NCBI RefSeq assembly: GCF_049647105.1
Contig: NZ_JBARWZ010000254.1
Coordinates: 1 to 64,000 of the forward strand
Direction: 5' to 3'
DNA: 64,000 bases
Source: Actinophytocola sp049647105
GTDB lineage: Bacteria > Actinomycetota > Actinomycetes > Mycobacteriales > Pseudonocardiaceae
In this document: in pieces, positions 23,087 through 30,849 of the stretch
How the letters are laid out: each line of letters starts with the position of its first letter
Numbering within the stretch: the stretch's first letter is position 1
Made by a program: the position numbers and the translations under genes
The notes under the pieces: generated by a model
What the model saw: only the letters and a program-made list of their open reading frames with translations
What the model was told of the DNA's origin: nothing
The model's database searches: none

Positions 23087-24943
23087 TCAGGGATGCGTGA
23101 GGTAACGGACCTGGCCTGACTTGGCCTTGTCCGACGCCGTGCGTGCGTCGGCGATCTCGGCCCTGGTCGAGACCTCGGGCACGCCCACCTCCCACCAGGC
23201 ACCGGCGTCCGTCCACGACGAAGGATGCGTGCGGATCACCACGACCGCGGGCGTACCAGCCCGCGCATGCGTGCGGGCCTGCGCGTAGGCGGCGGCGAGT
23301 CCGTCGAGCTTGTCAGCCGTGAGCACGGCGCAGCCCAGTGCTGCGGCGTGCGAAGCGAAGTCCACTCTTGGCGGTTGTGTGTGCGGTGAGCGGCAGTCGG
23401 CGTACATGTTGTTGAACGCCGACGCGCCGTTCCCGCGTTGCAGCCGGTCGATGACGGCGTAGCCGTCGTTGTCGCAGACCACGGCGACCAGGCCGTGCCC
23501 GGCGAAGGCGGCGGAGTACAGCTCCGAGTTGAGCATCAGGTACGAGCCGTCACCGAGCAGCGTGGTCACGACACCGTTCCGGTGGCCGATCGCGGCACCC
23601 CACGCGCCGGCCAGTTCGTAGCCCATGCACGAGAACCCGTACTCGACGTCCATGCCGGGGTTCGCCGCGCGCCAGCCGCCGATCAGTTCGCCGGGCAGGC
23701 CGCCGGACGCGGTCATCACGTAGTCGCCCGGCTCGGCCGCGTCGTTCACGACCCCGACGACCTGCGCGTACGTCGGCAGCCCCGCCGATGGCGCACGCAG
23801 CCCGTCGATGTAGGTGTCCCAGCGGGCCCGTTCGACGTGGGCCATGGTGGTCCAGTCCCTGTCGACCGGCCACGAGTCGACCGACAGCTCGTCGAGGGTT
23901 TCGCGGGCGTCCCCGACGACGGCGAGCCCACCGTGTTTGACCGCGTCGAAGCGGGCGGTGTTGACGCTGACCAGCCGCACGTCCTTGGCGAACACCGACC
24001 AGGACGCGGTGGTGAAGTCCTGCAGCCGCGTGCCGACCGCGAGCACCAGGTCCGCGTCCCCGGCCAGCGCGTTCGCCGAGGCGGAGCCGGTGATGCCGAG
24101 CGGGCCCGCGTGCAGTGGGTGGTCGTGCGGGACGAGCGTGCGCCCGGCCGTGGTCTCGGTGACGGGCACGCCGTGGCGCTCGGCGAACGCCAGCGCGGCG
24201 CGGGTGGCGCCGGAGTAGCGGACGCCGCCACCGAGGATCATCAGCGGCCGCCTGCTGGCCCGCAGCAGGTTGGCCGCGTGGGAGAGCGTGCGCTGGTCCG
24301 GCCGAGGCCGCTGCGGGCGGTGCACGACCGGCTCGAACAGTGACGCGGGGAAGTCGTACGCCTCGGCCTGCACGTCCTGCGGCAGCGCGAGCGTGACCGG
24401 CCCGCAGTCGGCCGGGTCGGTCAGCACGCGGGCCACCTGCGGCAGCGCCGACAGCAGCTGTTCCGGGCGGGTGATGCGGTCGAAGTAGCGGCTGACGGCA
24501 CGGAACGCGTCGTTGACGGTCGCGGTGCCGTCGCCGAAGTGCTCCACCTGTTGCAGCACGGGGTCCGGCGCGCGGTTGACGAACGTGTCACCCGGAAGGA
24601 GCAGCAGCGGGAGGCGGTTGGCGTGGGCCACTCCTGCCGCGGTGACCATGTTCAGCGCGCCGGGACCGATCGACGACGTCGCGACGCCCACCTGCCGCCG
24701 GTGCGTGGCCTTCGCCAGACCGACGGCGGCGAGCGCCATGCCCTGCTCGTTGTGCCCGCGCCAGACGGGCAGTTCGGGGTGCTCGGCGAGGGCGGTGCCC
24801 AGGCCGAGCACGTTCCCGTGCCCGAAGATCGCGAAGACCCCCGCGAAGAGCGGCGCCTCGGCGTTGCCGCCTGCGCCGTCCATCAGCTCGGTCCGCTGCG
24901 CCAGCAGCCAGCGAACCAGCGCCTGTGCCGTCGTGAGCCGCAT
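23087..24943 (-). CDS. iolD: 3D-(3,5/4)-trihydroxycyclohexane-1,2-dione acylhydrolase IolD
   Basis: IolD opens the ring of the inositol catabolite trihydroxycyclohexanedione to 5-deoxy-glucuronate; it is a thiamine diphosphate enzyme. The 618-residue protein has the three ThDP-enzyme domains: the N-terminal catalytic part (GVFAIFGHGNVLGLG, RGHNEQGMALAAVGLAKAT), the central binding domain (PLMILGGGVRYSGATRAALAFA) and the ThDP/Mg site (GDGSYLMLNSELYSA). GGGAGG precedes the ATG. It is the last gene of the minus-strand inositol operon, 42 bp after the transporter ATPase gene. Confidence 0.94.
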   Translation of the reverse strand: MRLTTAQALVRWLLAQRTELMDGAGGNAEAPLFAGVFAIFGHGNVLGLGTALAEHPELPVWRGHNEQGMALAAVGLAKATHRRQVGVATSSIGPGALNMVTAAGVAHANRLPLLLLPGDTFVNRAPDPVLQQVEHFGDGTATVNDAFRAVSRYFDRITRPEQLLSALPQVARVLTDPADCGPVTLALPQDVQAEAYDFPASLFEPVVHRPQRPRPDQRTLSHAANLLRASRRPLMILGGGVRYSGATRAALAFAERHGVPVTETTAGRTLVPHDHPLHAGPLGITGSASANALAGDADLVLAVGTRLQDFTTASWSVFAKDVRLVSVNTARFDAVKHGGLAVVGDARETLDELSVDSWPVDRDWTTMAHVERARWDTYIDGLRAPSAGLPTYAQVVGVVNDAAEPGDYVMTASGGLPGELIGGWRAANPGMDVEYGFSCMGYELAGAWGAAIGHRNGVVTTLLGDGSYLMLNSELYSAAFAGHGLVAVVCDNDGYAVIDRLQRGNGASAFNNMYADCRSPHTQPPRVDFASHAAALGCAVLTADKLDGLAAAYAQARTHARAGTPAVVVIRTHPSSWTDAGAWWEVGVPEVSTRAEIADARTASDKAKSGQVRYLTHP

Positions 24944-24985
24944 GGCCCGCCTCCCGAGTTCCGGCCTTGCACAAAGATCAGGACA

Positions 24986-25780
24986 CTAGCTCGAGACCTC
25001 CCGCAGCTCGTGTTCCAGCGCCTCCAGTTCGGAGCCGCCTGCCATCTGACGGGTCAGCTCCTCGATGGTGATCTCCGACTTCTCGGACGAGCCGAGGCTG
25101 GCGCCGCGCTTGAGCAGCAGGAACCGGTTGCCGACGGGGTAGGCGTGGTGCGGGTTGTGGGTGATCAGCACGACGCCGAGCCCCCGGTCCCGCGCCTGCG
25201 CCACGTACCGCAGCACCACCCCGGACTGCTTCACGCCGAGCGCGGCGGTCGGCTCGTCGAGGATCAGCACCTTCGCGCCGAAGTGGATGGCGCGGGCGAT
25301 CGCCACGCACTGCCGCTCACCGCCGGACAGCGTGCCGACCGGCTGCTCGACGTCCCGCAGGTCGATGCCCATGTCCGCGAGCGCTTCCCTGGCGATCTGC
25401 CTGCCGCGCCCGCGGTCGAGCCGCTGGAGTGGCCCGACGCCGACGGTCGGCTCGGAGCCGAGGAAGAAGTTCCGCCACACCGACATCAGCGGCACGACCG
25501 CCAGGTCCTGGTAGACGGTCGCGATCCCGGCGTCCAGTGCGTCGCGGGGCGAGGTGAACCGGGTCTCCTCGCCGTTCACGAGGAGCCGCCCCCGGTCGTG
25601 CTGGTGCACCCCGGCAAGAATCTTGATCAGCGTCGACTTGCCGGCACCGTTGTCGCCGAGCACACAGGTCACCTCACCCGCGTTGACCACCGTCGACACG
25701 TCCCGCAGTGCGATCACGCTGCCGTAGTTCTTGCCGATCCCGTCGACCTCGATCAGTGGAGCGGTCGGTGTTGTCGTCAT
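24986..25780 (-). CDS. Sugar (probably inositol) ABC transporter ATP-binding protein
   Basis: A single-domain ATPase of 264 residues with Walker A (GDNGAGKST), the signature LSGGERQ, Walker B (VLILDEPTAAL) and the H-loop (ITHNPHHAY). It is half the length of RbsA-type sugar ATPases, so it must act as a homodimer, like FrcA-type subunits. The ATG overlaps the permease stop (ATGA). Operon context points to myo-inositol; ligand identity is inference. Confidence 0.9.
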   Translation of the reverse strand: MTTTPTAPLIEVDGIGKNYGSVIALRDVSTVVNAGEVTCVLGDNGAGKSTLIKILAGVHQHDRGRLLVNGEETRFTSPRDALDAGIATVYQDLAVVPLMSVWRNFFLGSEPTVGVGPLQRLDRGRGRQIAREALADMGIDLRDVEQPVGTLSGGERQCVAIARAIHFGAKVLILDEPTAALGVKQSGVVLRYVAQARDRGLGVVLITHNPHHAYPVGNRFLLLKRGASLGSSEKSEITIEELTRQMAGGSELEALEHELREVSS

Positions 25781-26805
25781 CGCCGGACCCTTTCCGCTCG
25801 ACGCCGGAAGGTGTTGTTCACCAGCACCGCGCCGAGCAGCATGATGCCGAGGAAGAGCATGAACCAGTCGGAGTTCCAGTTCGCGAACACGATGCCCTGA
25901 CGGGCCATGCCGAAGATCAGCGCGCCGATGGCGGCGCCGAGTGCCGAGCCGAACCCGCCGGTCAGCAGGCAGCCGCCGATCACGGCCGCGATGATGTACT
26001 GGAACTCGAGGCCGATGCCCTCGTTGGCCTGCGCGGTCGTGTAGCGCAGGATGTTGATCGAGCCGACCAGCCACGCGGCGGTCGCGGTCGTCATGAACAG
26101 CAGGATCTTCGTGCGGGCCACCGGCACGCCGACCGCCCGTGCGCTGGGCGCCGAGCCGCCGACCGCGAAGATCCAGTTGCCGAACTTCGTGCGCACCAGC
26201 AGGTACCCGGCCAGCGCGGCGAACCCGAGCCACCAGATGATCGAGATCCGGAACGACGTGCCGCCGATGTCGAACGTGGACGCGAAGACGAACCCCGCCG
26301 ACTCGTAGCCGTCGGCGCTGCGCATCCCGGACACCTGCACGCTGTTCGTCACCAGACGGGTGACACCCAGGTTCAGGCCCTGCAACGCGAGGAAGGTGCC
26401 GAGCGTGACGATGAAGCTCGGCAGCCCGGTCCGCACGACGAGCCACCCGTTGAGCGCGCCGACGCCGAGCGCGAAGATCAGCGAGAGCAGCAGCGCCAGC
26501 CACACGTTGAGGCCGACCTGTGTCGCGAAGATGGCCGTGACCAGTGCTGTCGACGCGGTCATCACACCGGCCGACAGGTCGAACTCGCCGCCGATCATCA
26601 GCAGCGCCACCGCGACCGCCATGATCCCGAGCGTCGCCGAGTCGTCCAGCCAGGTGGCGACGCCGCCCATGGTGAGGAACTTGTCGGTCACGATCGAGAA
26701 GAACAGGAACACCACCAGCGCACCGAGCAGAGCGCCGATCTCGGGCCGGACGACCGCCCGCTGCACAAGGTGGTTCTGAGCCACCCGCTCATCCACGGCG
26801 GTCAT
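25777..26805 (-). CDS. Sugar (probably inositol) ABC transporter permease
   Basis: A 342-residue permease of the RbsC/BPD_transp_2 class with about nine membrane helices (ALLGALVVFLFFSIV, TLGIMAVAVALLMIGGEFDLSAG and on). The conserved GGEFDLSAG and the GLPSFIVTLGTFLALQGL loop are typical of CUT2 importers. The start and stop each overlap the neighbouring genes by 4 nt, so the three transport genes are translationally coupled. Confidence 0.92.
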   Translation of the reverse strand: MTAVDERVAQNHLVQRAVVRPEIGALLGALVVFLFFSIVTDKFLTMGGVATWLDDSATLGIMAVAVALLMIGGEFDLSAGVMTASTALVTAIFATQVGLNVWLALLLSLIFALGVGALNGWLVVRTGLPSFIVTLGTFLALQGLNLGVTRLVTNSVQVSGMRSADGYESAGFVFASTFDIGGTSFRISIIWWLGFAALAGYLLVRTKFGNWIFAVGGSAPSARAVGVPVARTKILLFMTTATAAWLVGSINILRYTTAQANEGIGLEFQYIIAAVIGGCLLTGGFGSALGAAIGALIFGMARQGIVFANWNSDWFMLFLGIMLLGAVLVNNTFRRRAERVRR

Positions 26806-27800
26806 CGGGTGCCTCGCTCGGTGTAGGTCTCGACCTGGTCGGCGTTCGACTCGTCGACGAATCCCGGCCCGGTGAACACCGGCTGCCCGCCGCCGAGGGT
26901 GTTGCCGTTCTCGCGGTACAGCTTCAGCATCACGATCGGCACGTAGCCCTGCTGGTACTGCTGCTGGTCCACGGCGAACAGGATCCTGCCCTCCTGGATG
27001 GACTTGACGACGTCGGTGTTGAGGTCGAACGTGGCGACCTCGGCGGAGGAGCCCGCCGCGTCCGCCGCGGCGACCGCACGGTCGGCGACCTGCGAGTTCA
27101 GCGTCAGCACGCCGTCGATCGACGGATCCGTCTGCAGCGCGCCACGCATGCGGGCCTCCGCGTCGGTCGGGTTGGCGACGTCGACCTGCAGGTTCGTGAC
27201 GTTCCCGCCAAAGCCTTCCTTCGCACCGGCGCAGCGGTCGTTGAGGCCGGAGTTGCCCGCCTCGTGGATCACGCAGAGGAGCTTCTTCTTGCCCTCGTCC
27301 TTGAGCCGCTTGCCCGCGGCCTCGCCCGCGACCGTCTCGTCCTGGCCGACGTGCGTGATCGCGCCGAACTCGACACTGCGGTCGGCGCCCGAGTTGATCG
27401 TGATCACCGGGATGCCCGCGCGGACGGCGGCCTCGATGGACGACTTGAGCGCGTCCGGGTTCGCCATCGACACCACGAGGCCGGTCTTCCCTTGCGCCAC
27501 GGCGTTGTCGATGAGCTTGGACTGCGCGGCCGCGTCGCCGTCGGCGAGGTAGCTGACCTTCACGCCGAGGTCGCGCGCGGCGTCCTGCGCGCCGTTCTGC
27601 ACCACGCTCCAGAAGGCGTCGCCCTCGCTGCCGTGGGTGATCACCGCGAAGTCGAGCGGTGCGGTGGAGTCCACGCCCCCGCTGTCGGGGGCCGGCTCTT
27701 CCTGGCCGGTGTCCGCTGACGGCCCGGTGCACGCGGCGAGCAGGAAGGCCGCGGCGGCCGGCCATAGCGCTCGTCGTGCCCGGGCGGAGGTCCTCGACAT
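26802..27800 (-). CDS. Sugar-binding lipoprotein of the CUT2 importer
   Basis: The 332-residue precursor has a lipoprotein signal (RRALWPAAAAFLLAAC), then a periplasmic-binding fold like ribose-binding protein (LDFAVITHGSEGDAFWSVVQNGAQDAARDLGV; GIPVITINSGAD; FDLNTDVVKSIQEGRILFAVDQQQYQQGY). AGGAG precedes the ATG. It stands between the iolE-like gene and the permease, so it probably binds myo-inositol or a relative. Confidence 0.92.
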   Translation of the reverse strand: MSRTSARARRALWPAAAAFLLAACTGPSADTGQEEPAPDSGGVDSTAPLDFAVITHGSEGDAFWSVVQNGAQDAARDLGVKVSYLADGDAAAQSKLIDNAVAQGKTGLVVSMANPDALKSSIEAAVRAGIPVITINSGADRSVEFGAITHVGQDETVAGEAAGKRLKDEGKKKLLCVIHEAGNSGLNDRCAGAKEGFGGNVTNLQVDVANPTDAEARMRGALQTDPSIDGVLTLNSQVADRAVAAADAAGSSAEVATFDLNTDVVKSIQEGRILFAVDQQQYQQGYVPIVMLKLYRENGNTLGGGQPVFTGPGFVDESNADQVETYTERGTR

Positions 27801-27818
27801 CGTTGTCTTATCTCCTGT

Positions 27819-28688
27819 CTAGGCGGTCATGAGTCGATCCAGATGATCCAGGCTCTGTTTGGTGTGGGTGCGCGGCAGGGGGTCCTTCGCCGGGTCGTCC
27901 GGAAGGGAGGTGTCCTGCTCCAGCACGTACCAGCCGTCGTAGTCGTTGTCCCGCAACAGTTTCAGCATGGCCGGCAGGTCGACGTCGCCCGCGCCCAACG
28001 GCACGTAGATGCCGTCCTTGACGGCCTGTGTGTAGGTGATGGCGCCCGTCCGCACCTGCTCGGCGAGGTCCTCGCGGACGTCCTTGAGGTGCACGTGCCC
28101 GACGCGCCTCGGGTGGCGGCGCACGAGGTCGACCGGGTCGGTGCCGCCGATCAGCAGGTGCCCGGTGTCGACGCACAGCAGCAGTTCTGAGTCGTGCACG
28201 AACCGCTCGACCTCGGCGTAGGTCTCGACGTGCGTGCCGACGTGCGGATGCAGCACGGTCCGCAGCCCGAGTCCGGCGGCACGTTCCGCGATGTGCGCGG
28301 CCGTGTCGACCAGCGTCGCCCATTCCTTGTCGGACAGTGCGGGCCGCTCGTCATAGCCGTCGAGCCCGGTCGCGGCGGCGAGCACCAGCACCTCGCCCCC
28401 CGCCCCGGCCAGCAGCTCCGCGACCGCCATCGCATCGTCCACAGTGGCCTCGTCGACGCTGTGCAGTGCGGATGCGAAGAACCCGCCCACGAGGCCGAGT
28501 CCGTGCGAGTCCAGCAGCGCGACCAGGTCCGGCACCTCGGTCGGCAGGTAACCCGGCGGGCCAAGTTCGGTCGCGGCGATGCCGAGAGCGGCCATCTCCC
28601 CGAGCACCGTCGCCCTCGGCAACACCCGGCCCCAGCCCGGCACTTCGCAGACACCCCAGGAGATCGGTGCCGCCGCGACCTTCGTCAT
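27819..28688 (-). CDS. IolE-like sugar isomerase/dehydratase (TIM barrel)
   Basis: The 289-residue AP-endonuclease-2-type TIM barrel starts TKVAAAPISWGVCEVPGWG, the opening usual in actinobacterial inositol clusters, and carries metal-site segments (TELGPPGYLPTE, LHPHVGTHVE, CVDTGHLLIGG, GHVHLKD, LEQDTSLP). It is probably inosose dehydratase or an inosose isomerase. ATG 28688 with GGAG upstream overlaps the stop of the dehydrogenase gene (ATGA). Confidence 0.85.
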   Translation of the reverse strand: MTKVAAAPISWGVCEVPGWGRVLPRATVLGEMAALGIAATELGPPGYLPTEVPDLVALLDSHGLGLVGGFFASALHSVDEATVDDAMAVAELLAGAGGEVLVLAAATGLDGYDERPALSDKEWATLVDTAAHIAERAAGLGLRTVLHPHVGTHVETYAEVERFVHDSELLLCVDTGHLLIGGTDPVDLVRRHPRRVGHVHLKDVREDLAEQVRTGAITYTQAVKDGIYVPLGAGDVDLPAMLKLLRDNDYDGWYVLEQDTSLPDDPAKDPLPRTHTKQSLDHLDRLMTA

Positions 28689-29662
28689 GCTGTGCTCCAT
28701 TGATGAGTCCGCACCGGTTTCCCGCCGCGGCGAGACTGGTCGCACGCGTCCGCGAGCCGGAGGCTGACGAGGCTGTCCCTGGCGGGCGACGGGTTGTCCG
28801 CGCGGCCGGCGAGCACGTCGGTGAACACCCGCATCTCGTTGCGGTAGGCGTGGCTGAACCGGTCGGGGAAGCCGGAGTAGGCGTCCGTGACGCCGTTCAG
28901 GGGAGTGCGCTCGTCCAGGCCGACCGCCACCGAGTCCCGTGCGCCGAGTACCTCGATGCGGTGGTCGTAGCCGAGCGGGTCGTGCCGCCCGCCGGTCAGC
29001 ACCGCGTGCGCGCCGCCGGCGAACTTCAGCAGCACCACCGCGTTGTCCACGTCGTCGGCGGCCGCGAACGCCTCGTCGACGAGCACCGAGCCGGACGCGT
29101 ACACCTCCACCACCGGCTCGCCGACCAGCCACGGCACGGCGTCGAGGTCGTGGATTAGCAGGTCACGGAAGATGCCGCCGGAGCCGGGGAGGTAGGAGAA
29201 GTCCGGCGGCTGCGCGTCGAAACCGGTGGCACGCACCTGGTAGACCGCGCCCAGCTCACCGGCACCGATGCGGCGGTGCAGCTCGACCATCGCCGGGTCG
29301 AACCGTCGCTGGAACCCGACCAGCACCGGCACCGACGCCGCCTCGATCTCCGTGACCAGCGCGGCCATCGCGGCCAGGTCGGCGGCGATCGGCTTCTCGC
29401 ACAACACCGGTCTCCCGGCCGCGAGACACGCGCGGACCAGGACCGGGTGTGTGTCGGTCGGGGTGGCGACGAGAACGCCGTCGCTCTGCTCAAGGAGGTC
29501 GGCCAGTTCCGGCACCGCGCGGGACTTGGGCAGCGTGGCCGCCCGATCGGCGCGCCCGGCGATCGGGTCGTAGAGCAGGACCTCGTCCACCTGGGACAAC
29601 GCGGCGAGGTTCGCCGCGTGCATGGTCCCGATCCGCCCGACACCCGCCACGCCGATCCGCAT
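28685..29662 (-). CDS. Inositol 2-dehydrogenase-like oxidoreductase (Gfo/Idh/MocA)
   Basis: The 325-residue NAD-dependent enzyme has a Rossmann start (MRIGVAGVGRIGTMHAANLAAL), the family EKP motif (PVLCEKPIAAD) and the catalytic DxxxH region (FRDLLIHDLDAVPWLVG). It probably oxidises myo-inositol to scyllo-inosose. First gene of the operon; AAGGAG stands before the ATG. A LacI operator-like palindrome is directly upstream. Confidence 0.87.
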   Translation of the reverse strand: MRIGVAGVGRIGTMHAANLAALSQVDEVLLYDPIAGRADRAATLPKSRAVPELADLLEQSDGVLVATPTDTHPVLVRACLAAGRPVLCEKPIAADLAAMAALVTEIEAASVPVLVGFQRRFDPAMVELHRRIGAGELGAVYQVRATGFDAQPPDFSYLPGSGGIFRDLLIHDLDAVPWLVGEPVVEVYASGSVLVDEAFAAADDVDNAVVLLKFAGGAHAVLTGGRHDPLGYDHRIEVLGARDSVAVGLDERTPLNGVTDAYSGFPDRFSHAYRNEMRVFTDVLAGRADNPSPARDSLVSLRLADACDQSRRGGKPVRTHQWSTA

Positions 29663-29675
29663 ACTGCTCCTTGCG

Positions 29676-29689
29676 TTGGAGCGCTCTAA
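29676..29689. promoter_or_regulatory. LacI-type operator in the inositol/lacI divergent region
   Basis: TTGGAGCGCTCTAA is an interrupted palindrome with the central GAGCGCTC of LacI/GalR operators. It lies 13 bp before the first inositol gene, where a bound repressor would block initiation, in the 76 bp that separate the operon from lacI. Confidence 0.65.
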
Positions 29690-29738
29690 TCCGCCTATCC
29701 TGTAATGGCCGTCACATCAGTGTCAAGGAGGTCCCCCG

Positions 29739-30719
29739 TTGGCCCGCCCCACCATGGAGGACGTCGCGGCGCGGGCCGGCGTGTCCCGGGCGCTGGTGTC
29801 GCTGGTGATGCGCGGGTCGCCGAAGGTGAGCGCGGCCCGGCGCACGGCGGTGCTCGAGGCGGCGGCGGCGCTGGGGTACTCGCCGCACGCGATGGCAAGG
29901 TCGCTGGCGTCGCGGACCTCGCACGTGCTTGGCGTGATGGTGTCCGATCTGCACAACCCGTTCTGGGCCGAGGTGGTCGACGGCCTCGACGGTCATGCCA
30001 GAGCAGCCGGGTTCGAGCTGGTGATCAACACGGGCGGGCGGAGCCCAGCGCGGGAACAGCAGGCACTGCGGTCGCTGACGTCGTTCCGGCCCGCCGGGAT
30101 CGCGTTGCTTGGACCGGTGGTGCCGTCGTCGGCGATCACGACCGCGGCGGACATCCCTCTGGTGCTGGTGTCCCGATCATCCCGATTGTCCACAGTGGAC
30201 ACAGTGAATGACGACGGCAGAACCGGCTGCGCGCTGGCCGTCGACCACCTGGTGGCACTGGGCCACCGCGACATCGTCCACATCGACGGCGGCACCGGCT
30301 CGCAGGCGGCCCCCCGGCGCACGGGTTACCGGCTGGCCATGACCCGCCACGGGCTGGCGCCCCGCGTGGTCCGCGGCGAGTTCACGGAAGCCGCGGGCGC
30401 CGCGGCGATCCGGGAGCTGCGAAGACCGTTCACCGCGGTGATCGCGGCGAACGACCTGAACGCGGTCGGGGTGCTGTCCGCGCTCGCGGAGGCGGGGCTG
30501 CGTGTGCCGGAGGACGTGTCGGTGGTGGGGTACGACAACACGTGGCTCGCGGCGCTGCGGCACATCGGCCTCACGACGATCGACCAGCCCCGCGACGAGA
30601 TGGGCAGGCTGGCGGCATCCGCGCTGATCTCCCGGGTACGCGGCGAACGAACCGAACCTGCGCGGCTGGTGGTGCGGCCGACACTGGTCATCCGCGCCAC
30701 GACTGGTCCGCCGCCGTGA
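29739..30719 (+). CDS. LacI-family transcriptional regulator of the inositol operon
   Basis: The 326-residue repressor has the LacI helix-turn-helix and hinge (PTMEDVAARAGVSRALVSLVMRG, SPHAMARSLASRTSHVLGVMV) and a periplasmic-binding-like ligand domain. The start is TTG at 29739, after AAGGAGG with 7-nt spacing; ATG 29754 is the alternative but would remove part of the first helix. Divergent from the inositol operon with a shared operator, so it probably responds to inositol or an inosose. Confidence 0.9.
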   Translation: MARPTMEDVAARAGVSRALVSLVMRGSPKVSAARRTAVLEAAAALGYSPHAMARSLASRTSHVLGVMVSDLHNPFWAEVVDGLDGHARAAGFELVINTGGRSPAREQQALRSLTSFRPAGIALLGPVVPSSAITTAADIPLVLVSRSSRLSTVDTVNDDGRTGCALAVDHLVALGHRDIVHIDGGTGSQAAPRRTGYRLAMTRHGLAPRVVRGEFTEAAGAAAIRELRRPFTAVIAANDLNAVGVLSALAEAGLRVPEDVSVVGYDNTWLAALRHIGLTTIDQPRDEMGRLAASALISRVRGERTEPARLVVRPTLVIRATTGPPP

Positions 30720-30758
30720 CGGCGGCCTCCGGCGGCGGAGACGTTGGGTCGCACCCCA

Positions 30759-30817
30759 ACAGCCCCGCCTGGCCAATCGTTTCCGCGAGAGGAAACGATC
30801 CGGCAAGACGGGGCTGT
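30759..30817. terminator. Bidirectional terminator between lacI and the RCC1 gene
   Basis: A nested stem: ACAGCCCCG (30759-30767) pairs with CGGGGCTGT (30809-30817), and inside it ATCGTTTCC (30776-30784) pairs with GGAAACGAT (30791-30799). The convergent gene ends on both sides make a two-way terminator the natural reading. Confidence 0.8.
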
Positions 30818-30849
30818 CGCACACTCCACTTCGAACAACGCTCGTGGAC

